Source: Pseudomonadaceae bacterium
GTDB lineage: Bacteria > Pseudomonadota > Gammaproteobacteria > Pseudomonadales > Pseudomonadaceae
Length of the DNA stretch: 35,048 bases
Reading direction: 5' to 3'
NCBI GenBank assembly: GCA_019747155.1
Contig: JAIERD010000470.1
Span: forward strand, 1-35,048
Positions 1-8,563 of the stretch are shown here, piece after piece. The position numbers were made by a program, and so were the translations under genes. How positions within the stretch are numbered: position 1 is the first letter of the stretch; each line of letters starts with the position of its first letter. The notes under the pieces are model-generated. The model made no database searches. It was not told the DNA's origin and saw only the letters and a list, made by a program, of their open reading frames with translations.

Positions 1-217
1 CGGCGTCTGGCCTGAAGCGGACGGGCCGCTGGTGCTGCATAGAGCGCCGAAGTCTCTCGGACAGTTTGACTTGGCGCGCCTGCAGGATTTGGCTGGGCGT
101 AATATTCAGGCGCGCGGCTGGATCATCGATCGCAGTCAGCGTGGCTCGGTAAAAACAGGTCAGGCGCGCTGGATGTTGCCACTGACCGCAGCTGCGATGC
201 TTGAGGTGTTGCCATGA
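1..217 (+). CDS. 3' end of an unidentified protein (possibly thermonuclease-like)
   Basis: An open frame enters from the left edge (first full codon at base 2) and ends in TGA at 215-217, giving the last 71 residues of a longer protein. The visible tail has a basic stretch (GWIIDRSQRG) followed by KTGQARWMLPLT. No catalytic motif is visible, so the sequence alone does not identify it. In P. aeruginosa, as I recall, the gene just upstream of the matching M48 peptidase is a staphylococcal-nuclease-like protein (PA5048). This tail could be the C-terminal extension of that protein, which is inference from gene order only. Its stop overlaps the next start as ATGA, indicating translational coupling with the peptidase gene. 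Confidence 0.6.
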   Translation, partial: GVWPEADGPLVLHRAPKSLGQFDLARLQDLAGRNIQARGWIIDRSQRGSVKTGQARWMLPLTAAAMLEVLP

Positions 218-1653
218 TGGTACGGATTGTCGTTTTACTCTGCGGCCTCGGGCTGCTGGCCGGTTGTGCACACAACCCGGCCACCGGGCGTACCGATTTT
301 GTGATGATGAGCGAGTCGCAAGAACTGGAGATGGGCCGCAGTTACAGCCAGCAAGTCCTCAAGGAAAATCCGCGCTATGCCGATGAGAAATTGCAGGCCT
401 ATGTCCAGCAGGTCGGCGAGCGGGTCGCCAAGCACAGCCATCGCAGCAATTTGCAGTACCACTTCACGGTGGTCGACTCCCCGGATATCAACGCCTTCGC
501 CCTGCCGGGTGGCTACATCTATATCAATCGCGGCTTGCTTGCGTACCTGAACTCCGAGGCTGAGTTGGCTGCGGTGCTGGGCCATGAGGTCGGCCATGTC
601 ACGGCGCGGCACAGCGTGCAGCAGCAAAGCCAGTCGACCGCTTGGGGTATCTTGGGCCAAGCGGTCGCCATCGGCACCGGGGTTGGCGCGGCGGGCGATG
701 TAACCAATGCCTTGGGCTCGGTGGTGACCAAGGGCTATGGTCGCGACATGGAGTTGGAGGCCGACGGCCTCGGCGCGCAGTATCTGGCGCGCAGTGGCTA
801 TGACCCGCAGGCGATGATTGAAGTCATCAAGGTGCTGAAGAATCAGGAGCTGTTTGCCCGTGATCAGGCACTTAAGCGTGGCCAGGCGGTGCCGGAGAGC
901 AGTTATCACGGTGTTTTCGACAGCCATCCCGCTAACGATCAGCGTCTGCAGCAGGTAGTAGGCCCTGCCAGTGCGCTGGTTACCGGGCACCAGGAGGTCA
1001 ATCGCGAGCAGTTTTTGCAGCATCTCGAGGGGTTGCCCTTCGGCGATTCGGCCGCCACTGGCGTGCGCCGTGGTCAGCGGTTTTATCATGCCGATTTAGG
1101 CTTCACCCTGAGTTATCCGCAGGGCTGGGAGTTGCTGAATCGGCCGGATGCGCTGATCGCCCATACGGCAGATCAACAAGCCTTTATGGCGATGACGGTG
1201 GAGCCGGCCGATTCCGCTTTGACGCCCGAGCAGTGGCTGCGCAAAAAAGCCGGCAGCCAGCGCTTGGTGCAGGATGCAACGCTGCAGCAAGGCGGCTTGC
1301 AGGGCTACACTGCAATAATTCCTGGCGCCGCCGCCAAGCGGGTGGCGGTTATTTATCTGGGCCCGCGCGCCTATGTGTTTGTTGGTGCGGTTAAAGGTCG
1401 CGCCTCGCTGGAGAGCGAGGACGATAAGTTTATGGCGATGATCAGCAGTTTTCGCCCCTTGTCCGCCGCGCAATTGGAGTTGGCGCAGCCGCTACGTTTG
1501 CATCTGCAGCAAGCCAAGGCGGCGCAGGGCATGGCGGCGCTGGCCAAGGAGAGCAAGCTGCAAGATGACCCAGAACTGAATTTACGACTACTTAATGGAC
1601 TCTATCCAAGCGGCGAGCCACGTCCGGGTGACTGGCTCAAAATCTTGCGCTAG
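214..1653 (+). CDS. M48-family zinc metalloprotease, lipoprotein
   Basis: 479-residue secreted metallopeptidase. The N-terminus is a lipoprotein signal with lipobox LAGC and lipidated Cys18, so the mature protein should be anchored in the periplasm, probably on the outer membrane. The zinc site is visible: HEVGH at 124-128 carries two His ligands and the catalytic Glu, and a downstream ELEAD motif near 180-184 supplies the third ligand region, as in M48B peptidases related to BepA and LoiP. The C-terminal ~200 residues form an extra domain without recognisable motifs. No TPR repeats are evident, which sets it apart from BepA. By family, the likely role is quality control of outer-membrane or periplasmic proteins; the actual substrate is unknown. 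The start is the first ATG of an ATGATG pair, overlapping the upstream stop by 4 nt. It corresponds by position to PA5047. Confidence 0.9.
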   Translation: MMVRIVVLLCGLGLLAGCAHNPATGRTDFVMMSESQELEMGRSYSQQVLKENPRYADEKLQAYVQQVGERVAKHSHRSNLQYHFTVVDSPDINAFALPGGYIYINRGLLAYLNSEAELAAVLGHEVGHVTARHSVQQQSQSTAWGILGQAVAIGTGVGAAGDVTNALGSVVTKGYGRDMELEADGLGAQYLARSGYDPQAMIEVIKVLKNQELFARDQALKRGQAVPESSYHGVFDSHPANDQRLQQVVGPASALVTGHQEVNREQFLQHLEGLPFGDSAATGVRRGQRFYHADLGFTLSYPQGWELLNRPDALIAHTADQQAFMAMTVEPADSALTPEQWLRKKAGSQRLVQDATLQQGGLQGYTAIIPGAAAKRVAVIYLGPRAYVFVGAVKGRASLESEDDKFMAMISSFRPLSAAQLELAQPLRLHLQQAKAAQGMAALAKESKLQDDPELNLRLLNGLYPSGEPRPGDWLKILR

Positions 1654-1700
1654 AGCCTTCTCAATAGGCTGACTGATCGGTCTTGTGAGGTATCGGCATC

Positions 1701-1731
1701 TTGCGTATCCTCGTCCCCCCGTCTGTATAAC
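1701..1731 (+). promoter_or_regulatory. Candidate sigma70 promoter of maeB
   Basis: TTGCGT at 1701-1706 and TATAAC at 1726-1731 are separated by 19 bp, which is longer than ideal. They lie 27 bp before the maeB start in a 104-bp gap after the metalloprotease gene. The -10 matches five of six consensus bases and the -35 is weak. No operator-like palindrome was found here. Confidence 0.4.
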
Positions 1732-1757
1732 AGCCCCCAAAAAGCGGAAATGCCACC

Positions 1758-3026
1758 ATGTCTGATCTGAAAACGGCCGCTCTCGAATATCACGCCAAAC
1801 CCCGTCCGGGGAAGCTCAGCGTCGAGTTGACCAAGCCTACTGCGACTGCTCGCGATCTCGCGCTGGCGTACAGCCCAGGTGTGGCTGAGCCGGTGCGCGA
1901 AATCGCCCGTGACCCCGAACTGGCCTACAAGTACACCGGCAAGGGCAATCTGGTTGCGGTCATTTCAGACGGTACGGCGATTCTTGGGCTGGGTAATCTC
2001 GGTCCGCTGGCGTCCAAGCCGGTGATGGAAGGCAAGGGTGTGCTGTTCAAGCGTTTCGCCGGCATCGACGTGTTCGACATCGAAGTTGAGGCCGAAAGCC
2101 CGCAGGCGTTTATCGACACCGTACGGCGTATTTCCATCACCTTCGGTGGCATCAATCTGGAAGACATCAAGGCGCCCGAGTGCTTTGAGATCGAGCGCAC
2201 GCTGATCGAGCAGTGCGATATTCCGGTATTCCACGATGACCAGCACGGCACCGCCATCGTCACTGCGGCCGGCATGCTCAACGCCCTGGAAATTGTCGGC
2301 AAGACCCTGCCGGAAGCCAAAATCGTCTGCCTGGGCGCCGGCGCTGCCGCGACTTCCTGCATGAAGTTGCTGGTGAGCATGGGCGCCAATATCGAAAACA
2401 TCTTTATGGTCGACCGTAAAGGCGTGATCCACGCCGGCCGCGACGACCTGAACCAGTACAAGGCGGTGTTCGCCCACGCGACCGACAAGCGCACCTTGTT
2501 TGATGCCTTGGACGGCGCCGATGTGTTTGTCGGCCTGTCGGGCGCCAACCTGCTGGAGGCTGCAGGCCTGGCGCGCATGGCGGCCAACCCAATCGTGTTC
2601 GCCTGCTCCAACCCGGACCCGGAAATCAGTCCGGCCCTGGCCCACGCCACCCGTAACGACGTGATCATGGCCACCGGCCGTTCGGACTACCCGAACCAGG
2701 TCAACAACGTGTTGGGCTTCCCCTTCATCTTCCGCGGCGCCCTGGATGTTCGCGCGACCCGCATCAACGAAGAAATGAAGATCGCCGCCGCTTTGGCCCT
2801 GCGTGATCTGGCCAAGCAACCGGTGCCGCAGGACGTGTGCGACGCTTATGGTGGTGCGCCCCTGTCGTTCGGCCGCGAATACATCATTCCGAAGCCGATG
2901 GACAAGCGTCTGATCACCGTGGTTTGCGATGCTGTGGCTAAGGCTGCGATCGAAAGCGGTGTGGCGACTCTGCCTTACCCGAAACACTACCCGCTGCAGT
3001 CCGTTGATGATGTATTCAACGGTTAA
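1758..3026 (+). CDS. maeB: NAD(P)-dependent malic enzyme (short form)
   Basis: 422 residues. The enzyme oxidatively decarboxylates malate to pyruvate with reduction of NAD(P), linking the TCA cycle to pyruvate and supplying NADPH. The N-terminal malic domain contains the KPRPGKL and [12 protein letters not shown] motifs of bacterial malic enzymes and the FHDDQHGTA metal/substrate motif near 158-166. The Rossmann fold follows with CLGAGAAA near 191-198. The length matches a stand-alone malic enzyme and lacks the C-terminal phosphotransacetylase-like domain of the ~760-residue E. coli MaeB, so it is the short form typical of Pseudomonas. The symbol follows Pseudomonas usage. Cofactor preference cannot be read from the sequence with certainty. 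The gene is monocistronic: it is preceded by its own promoter candidate and followed by a strong terminator shared with the convergent ponA. Confidence 0.95.
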   Translation: MSDLKTAALEYHAKPRPGKLSVELTKPTATARDLALAYSPGVAEPVREIARDPELAYKYTGKGNLVAVISDGTAILGLGNLGPLASKPVMEGKGVLFKRFAGIDVFDIEVEAESPQAFIDTVRRISITFGGINLEDIKAPECFEIERTLIEQCDIPVFHDDQHGTAIVTAAGMLNALEIVGKTLPEAKIVCLGAGAAATSCMKLLVSMGANIENIFMVDRKGVIHAGRDDLNQYKAVFAHATDKRTLFDALDGADVFVGLSGANLLEAAGLARMAANPIVFACSNPDPEISPALAHATRNDVIMATGRSDYPNQVNNVLGFPFIFRGALDVRATRINEEMKIAAALALRDLAKQPVPQDVCDAYGGAPLSFGREYIIPKPMDKRLITVVCDAVAKAAIESGVATLPYPKHYPLQSVDDVFNG

Positions 3027-3066
3027 TGGCCGCAGCTGGATGCGCTAACTAACCCTTGGCGCAATT

Positions 3067-3104
3067 AAAAAAACCGCTCACTTTCATCGGTGAGCGGTTT
3101 TTTT
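3067..3104. terminator. Bidirectional intrinsic terminator between maeB and ponA
   Basis: A perfect inverted repeat: A7-CCGCTCAC (3067-3081), 8-nt loop, GTGAGCGG-T7 (3090-3104). The stem has eight GC-rich pairs flanked by A7 and T7, so transcripts from either strand end in a hairpin followed by a U-run. It serves maeB (plus) and ponA (minus), whose 3' ends face each other. Confidence 0.93.
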
Positions 3105-3155
3105 GTGTGCGGTGAATAATCCATCTGAGGGTCGTGACACTGCAGCTTCTTTGGC

Positions 3156-5564
3156 TCAGAACAGATCGATCGGCGTAGCCTCATCTTCCGGTAGCGGGCT
3201 GCCCGGCGCGCTTTGGTTGGGATCCAGTTCGCTCATTGCCGGTGGCGAATCCTCGCTCTTGAATAGCTCGAAATAAGCATTCTCAGCGCCGGGGGCGGCG
3301 GTGCGTCCGGTCAGCGGATCAATTCGCAGGCTGAGTATGCCGGGCGGTTCGGGGAGCATGTGGGCTGGCTTGTCTTTAAGTGCCGCGCTCATGTAATTCA
3401 TCCAGATCGGCAGTGCGACAGTACCGCCAAATTCGTTGCGACCGAGGCTTTCTGGTTGGTCAAAGCCGGTCCAGACGGTGGTCATATAGTCGGCGTTAAA
3501 GCCGGAGAACCAGCTGTCTTTAGATTCGTTGGTGGTGCCGGTTTTGCCGGCCAGGTCGCTGCGGCCCATTGCCAGTGCGCGGCGGGCGGTGCCGCGCTTG
3601 ATGACATCCTGCAGCATGCTGGTGAGGATGAAGGCGGTGCGGGCGTCAACGATGCGCTCGGCTGCTGCTGGCTCGTAGCCGGGCGTTGCGCTGCTGGTGC
3701 CGATGACCTCATCGCTGGCTTCAGCAGGTGGCGTATTTTGCGGCACGCTGGGCGGGTTGGCGATGAACAGGGGCTTGCCTTCGCGGCTGTCGATGCGGGC
3801 GATCAAGTAGGGCGCCACTTTGTAGCCGCCGTTTGCGAAGGTGCACCAGCCGGTGGCGATTTCCAGCGGGGTTAGGTTGGCGGTACCCAGTGCCAGCGAG
3901 AAATTGCGCGGCAAATCTTGCTTGTTGAAACCGAAGCGGGCGACGTATTTCAGGGCGTAATCGATGCCTATGGCTTGCAGCACGCGAATAGAAACCAGGT
4001 TGCGCGACTTGTACAGCGCCTCACGTAGCCGGATGGGGCCGAGGAAGGTGTTGTTGTCATTCTTCGGCCGCCAGGCTTCTTCCATGCCGGCTTCCTGGAA
4101 CACAATCGGCGCGTCATTGACCAGGCTGGCGGCGGTAAAGCCGTTATCTAGGGCTGCGCTGTAGATAAAAGGCTTAAAGCTTGAGCCGGGCTGGCGCTTG
4201 GCTTGGGTGGCGCGGTTGTAATTGCTTTGCTCAAAAGAGAAACCGCCGACCAATGCCTGGATCGCGCCGTTTTGCGGGTCGAGGGAGGTCAGGGCTGCTT
4301 GCGCCGTGGGTATTTGGCTGAACAGCAAAATGCCGTCGGCTTGGCGCTGCACGCGAATAAGGTCGCCAATCTGCGCCACGTCAGCCGGTTGTTGCGGGCG
4401 TGGGCCCATGCTGTCCGGGCCCAGAAATGGTCGTGCCCACTTCATGCTGTCCCAGCTAACGGCCTCCTCGGCACCGCTACGATTGATGATCAGCAAGCCG
4501 CTTTTTTCGACCTGAGTCACGATAACTGGCTCAAGCCCGCCTACTGAGCGGTGCTTGCCGAGTTCTGCTTGCCAGGATTCGCGGGTCATACCGGTCAGGC
4601 GGGTTTCCGGGCCTCGGTAGCCGTGGCGCTGGTCATAACTCAGTAAGCCGGCGCGCACCGCGCTGCTGGCTGCTTGCTGGAGTTCGCTGGAAACCGTAGT
4701 GGTTACCCGAAAGCCTTCGGTGTAAGCCTCGCTGCCATAGCGGCCGACCATTTCGGCGCGGGCCATTTCGGCAATATAAGGCGCGTCGAGTTCTGGCGTT
4801 GGGCCGTGGTAAGAGGCGTTGCTTGGCTCGCTGATGGCGGCCTGATAGCGGGGCTGGTCAATTTTGCCCAGTTTAAGCATGCGGCCGAGAATCCAGTCGC
4901 GCCGCTCTTTGCTGCGGGTCGGATTAATCAGCGGATTAAAGCGCGATGGCGCCTTGGGCAAACCGGCGATGGCGGCCATTTGCGCAAGGCTGATGTCGCG
5001 GATCGATTTGCCGTAATAGACCTGAGCTGCGGCTTCTATGCCGTAGGCGCGATTGCCCAAATAGATTTTATTGACGTAGAGCTCGAGGATTTCATCCTTG
5101 CTGAGTTCGCGCTCGATCTGTAGCGCCAGCAAGATTTCGTTGATTTTGCGTGAGAAGCTACGCTCGCTACTCAGGAAGAAATTCTTCGCCACCTGCATGG
5201 TGATGGTGCTGCCACCCGACTGAATGTGACCACTTTTCAATAATTGCGAGGCGGCCCGCATCAGGCTGCTGGGGTCGACGCCATAATGGTTGGCAAAGTT
5301 GTCATCTTCGGCCGAAAGCAGGGCAGAAATAAAGTCGGGTGGTACGTCATTGATGCGGATCGGGCTGCGGCGCATTTCGCCAAATTCGGCGATCAGCTTG
5401 CCGTCACTGCTGAAGACCCGCAGGGGGATCTGCAATTGAATGCGTCGTAGTGATTCGACGGATGGCAGGCCGGGGCTAAGATAGAGGTAAGCGCCGCTGA
5501 TGCTGAGTAGTAACCCGCAAAAAATGGCAAATCCAGACCAGCAAATAAACTTAAGCAAGCGCAT
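3156..5564 (-). CDS. ponA: Penicillin-binding protein 1A (bifunctional transglycosylase/transpeptidase)
   Basis: Class A PBP, 802 residues from the ATG at 5564. A TTG three bases upstream would add one residue, but the MRLLKF N-terminus fits Pseudomonas PBP1A. It polymerises lipid II and cross-links the peptides in the periplasm. Order of parts: membrane anchor ~7-29; glycosyltransferase domain with catalytic Glu86 in AEDDNF and the GGSTITMQVAKNF motif ~117-129; an OB-like insert; then the transpeptidase with SSFK (461-464, catalytic Ser461), SRN (520-522) and KTGT (674-677). All catalytic motifs are intact. The acidic, Pro-rich C-terminal tail (~770-802) looks disordered. It is divergent from pilM, as I recall in other pseudomonads, and has its own consensus -10. 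mrcA is the E. coli name for the equivalent gene. Confidence 0.97.
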   Translation of the reverse strand: MRLLKFICWSGFAIFCGLLLSISGAYLYLSPGLPSVESLRRIQLQIPLRVFSSDGKLIAEFGEMRRSPIRINDVPPDFISALLSAEDDNFANHYGVDPSSLMRAASQLLKSGHIQSGGSTITMQVAKNFFLSSERSFSRKINEILLALQIERELSKDEILELYVNKIYLGNRAYGIEAAAQVYYGKSIRDISLAQMAAIAGLPKAPSRFNPLINPTRSKERRDWILGRMLKLGKIDQPRYQAAISEPSNASYHGPTPELDAPYIAEMARAEMVGRYGSEAYTEGFRVTTTVSSELQQAASSAVRAGLLSYDQRHGYRGPETRLTGMTRESWQAELGKHRSVGGLEPVIVTQVEKSGLLIINRSGAEEAVSWDSMKWARPFLGPDSMGPRPQQPADVAQIGDLIRVQRQADGILLFSQIPTAQAALTSLDPQNGAIQALVGGFSFEQSNYNRATQAKRQPGSSFKPFIYSAALDNGFTAASLVNDAPIVFQEAGMEEAWRPKNDNNTFLGPIRLREALYKSRNLVSIRVLQAIGIDYALKYVARFGFNKQDLPRNFSLALGTANLTPLEIATGWCTFANGGYKVAPYLIARIDSREGKPLFIANPPSVPQNTPPAEASDEVIGTSSATPGYEPAAAERIVDARTAFILTSMLQDVIKRGTARRALAMGRSDLAGKTGTTNESKDSWFSGFNADYMTTVWTGFDQPESLGRNEFGGTVALPIWMNYMSAALKDKPAHMLPEPPGILSLRIDPLTGRTAAPGAENAYFELFKSEDSPPAMSELDPNQSAPGSPLPEDEATPIDLF

Positions 5565-5635
5565 CAAGATTCTTGGATTTCCAGATAAAAGAATGAGTTA
5601 AGCGGAAGCTGAAGCTGAAAAACGAAACTGATCAC

Positions 5636-5665
5636 ATTATAAGCGGGTTTTTTGCTAGGTAGCCA
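5636..5665 (-). promoter_or_regulatory. Candidate ponA promoter
   Basis: On the minus strand a perfect TATAAT occupies 5641-5636. A weak -35, TGGCTA (5665-5660), lies 18 bp upstream. Transcription would start near 5629, leaving a ~65-nt leader before the ATG at 5564. The -35 partly overlaps the region that holds the pilM -35 on the other strand. Confidence 0.55.
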
Positions 5666-5666
5666 T

Positions 5667-5695
5667 TTGCGCTTCTGTCAAGACTGTTATTTAAT
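5667..5695 (+). promoter_or_regulatory. Candidate pilM operon promoter
   Basis: TTGCGC (5667-5672) and TTTAAT (5690-5695) have an ideal 17-bp spacing. The -10 matches five of six consensus bases. The likely start is near 5702, ~46 nt before the pilM GTG. An AGGAA Shine-Dalgarno lies at 5736-5740. Confidence 0.5.
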
Positions 5696-5720
5696 GTAAA
5701 AAAACATAAATCCTCCGTAA

Positions 5721-6811
<1,091 letters not shown>

Positions 6812-6812
<1 letters not shown>

Positions 6813-7384
6813 TGGCGCGGATTAACTTACTCCCATGGCGTGAGCAGTTGCGCGAGGAGCGCAAGCAGCGATTTCTCGTAACGCTCGCGGGCGTGTTGAT
6901 TGTTGCTGCTGGCGTGGTGTTCCTTGGTGATCAGTATCTGAGCGGTGCCATTGAGCAGCAAAGTGCGCGCAATGACTTTGTGCGCAAAGAAATTGCTGTG
7001 CTGGATGCGCGGATCAAAGAAATTAGCGAACTCAAAACCCGCCGTCAGCAGTTGCTGGAGCGAATGAAGATTATTCAGGACCTGCAAGGTAATCGACCTA
7101 TTATTGGTCGGGTTTTTGATCAGTTGGTTCGTACTCTGCCAGATGGTGTGTACTTTACTGGGTTGAAAATGACCGGCAAAAATATTGCCATTGTTGGCGC
7201 ATCTGAATCGAACAATCGTGTTTCAAGCTTGATGCGTAATCTTGATGGCTCCGATTGGTTGACTGCGCCAAATTTGACTGAAGTCAAAGCTGATACGCCT
7301 GGAGAAATGGGGCAGTCGAATATTTTTCAATTGAGCGTGCAGCAAACGCTACCGGTTGTTGAAGTGCAGGGGGCTAAAAAATGA
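6812..7384 (+). CDS. pilN: Type IV pilus alignment protein PilN
   Basis: 190-residue bitopic inner-membrane protein. The start is the ATG at 6812: a GAGGAG Shine-Dalgarno lies nine bases upstream, and the protein then begins MARINLLPWREQ. This carries the conserved INLLPWR motif that PilM binds in the cytoplasm. An upstream in-frame ATG at 6782 would only add residues overlapping pilM. One transmembrane helix (~22-42) is followed by a coiled coil rich in charged residues (~50-95) and a ferredoxin-like periplasmic domain, which in the family heterodimerises with PilO. Stop and next start overlap as ATGA. Confidence 0.96.
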
Positions 7385-8025
7385 GTTTTGCCGACGCTCT
7401 CAATGATTTAAAGAAATTAGACGTGTCAGAGCTCGATGTAAATAACATTGGTTCTTGGCCTGTCGCGGTAAAAGCAATTGCGTGTTTCTTGTTGTTGGTT
7501 GCAGTGCTTGGCCTTGGTTATCAGTTTCAACTTAAAGATAGGCAGACGGATCTGGAGCAGCGGGCTGCGGAGGAAGTGACTCTAAAGGAGCAGTTTGCCA
7601 GTAAGGCATTCCAGGCGGCAAACTTAGATGCTTATAAAGATCAGATGGTTGAAATGGAATCTTCGTTCGCAGGGTTGTTGCGTCAATTGCCCAGTGATAC
7701 TGAGGTTCCCGGCCTGCTTGAGGATGTGACACGTACGGGCCTTAATAGTGGTTTGGAATTCGAAGAGATAAAATTGCTGCCAGAGGTTACTCAGCAGTTT
7801 TATATCGAATTGCCAATTCAGATCAGTGTTTTGGGTCGTTATGAAGATTTAGCCACTTTCGCCAGCGCTGTTGCAAGCCTACCGCGGATTGTCACGTTGC
7901 ATGATTTTGAATTGAAGCCCGATGGTGGTGATAGCGCGTCAAGATTGCGCATGAATATTTTGGCGAAAACGTATAGGTATAATGATAAAGGTTTGCCTGC
8001 TGCTGATAAGGGGCTAAAAAAATGA
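7381..8025 (+). CDS. pilO: Type IV pilus alignment protein PilO
   Basis: 214 residues. A short cytoplasmic segment is followed by one transmembrane helix (~27-48, KAIACFLLLVAVLGLGYQF), a coiled coil (~50-95) and a periplasmic ferredoxin-like domain ending near 200. PilO pairs with PilN, and the pair binds PilP, building the periplasmic conduit between the inner-membrane platform and the PilQ secretin. It overlaps both neighbours by 4 nt (ATGA at each junction), so stoichiometric coupled translation is expected. Its codon use is less GC-biased than the flanking metabolic genes. Confidence 0.96.
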   Translation: MSFADALNDLKKLDVSELDVNNIGSWPVAVKAIACFLLLVAVLGLGYQFQLKDRQTDLEQRAAEEVTLKEQFASKAFQAANLDAYKDQMVEMESSFAGLLRQLPSDTEVPGLLEDVTRTGLNSGLEFEEIKLLPEVTQQFYIELPIQISVLGRYEDLATFASAVASLPRIVTLHDFELKPDGGDSASRLRMNILAKTYRYNDKGLPAADKGLKK

Positions 8026-8555
8026 ATTATGCCCAATTTTTCTTGTGTGTAACGGTTTTGCTTGGCTTGAGTGGTTGTGATGCGAGTCGTGAGTTTAACG
8101 ATTTGCAGGCTTATATGGATGAGGTTCGTGCGCGGCCAAAAGGTTCAATTGAGCCTTTGCCACAATTTCAGCCCTATGAGCCCTTTACATATCATGCTGG
8201 AGGGATGCGTAGCCCTTTTCAGAAGCCAGTTAAGATCGATGTTGCGAGCCAGCAAAAAGGTTCGAAAGATATAAAACCCGATGACACGCGGGTTAAGCAG
8301 TTTCTTGAGGGCTTCAATATAGAGGCCTTTCAAATGGTTGGAACTCTTTCCGGCGCGACTGGTGTCTTTGCCCTGGTAAAGGGTGCGGGTGGGGTGTATC
8401 GGGTCAAGGTGGGTGACTATCTGGGGACCAATCATGGGCGAATTTTGACTATCAATGAATCTAAAATTGATGTGGTCGAAATTGTTCCCGACGGCGAAGG
8501 TGGTTGGCTAGAGCGCCCACGTAGCCTTGCGCTCAGTGAGACTACGAAGGGGTGA
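8022..8555 (+). CDS. pilP: Type IV pilus inner-membrane lipoprotein PilP
   Basis: 177-residue lipoprotein with signal peptide and lipobox LSGC, lipidated Cys19. Asp follows at +2, consistent with retention in the inner membrane. A proline-rich, extended segment (~35-90) binds the PilN/PilO heterodimer in the known complex. A C-terminal beta domain (~100-170, with the GxxGVFALVKGAGGVYRVKVGDYLG stretch in two parts) docks on the N0 domain of PilQ. The stop TGA overlaps the GTG codon of the longest pilQ frame. Assignment rests on these features and on its position between pilO and pilQ. Confidence 0.95.
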   Translation: MNYAQFFLCVTVLLGLSGCDASREFNDLQAYMDEVRARPKGSIEPLPQFQPYEPFTYHAGGMRSPFQKPVKIDVASQQKGSKDIKPDDTRVKQFLEGFNIEAFQMVGTLSGATGVFALVKGAGGVYRVKVGDYLGTNHGRILTINESKIDVVEIVPDGEGGWLERPRSLALSETTKG

Positions 8556-8563
8556 GGTCTAAT

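Noticed and set aside
1654-1670. AGCCT/AGGCT hairpin right after the M48 peptidase stop
   Set aside because: Only five base pairs with a 7-nt loop and no T-run; too weak to call a terminator.
1965-2987. 340-codon minus-strand frame inside maeB
   Set aside because: Shadow of the malic enzyme frame; no recognisable motif and no promoter or ribosome binding site.
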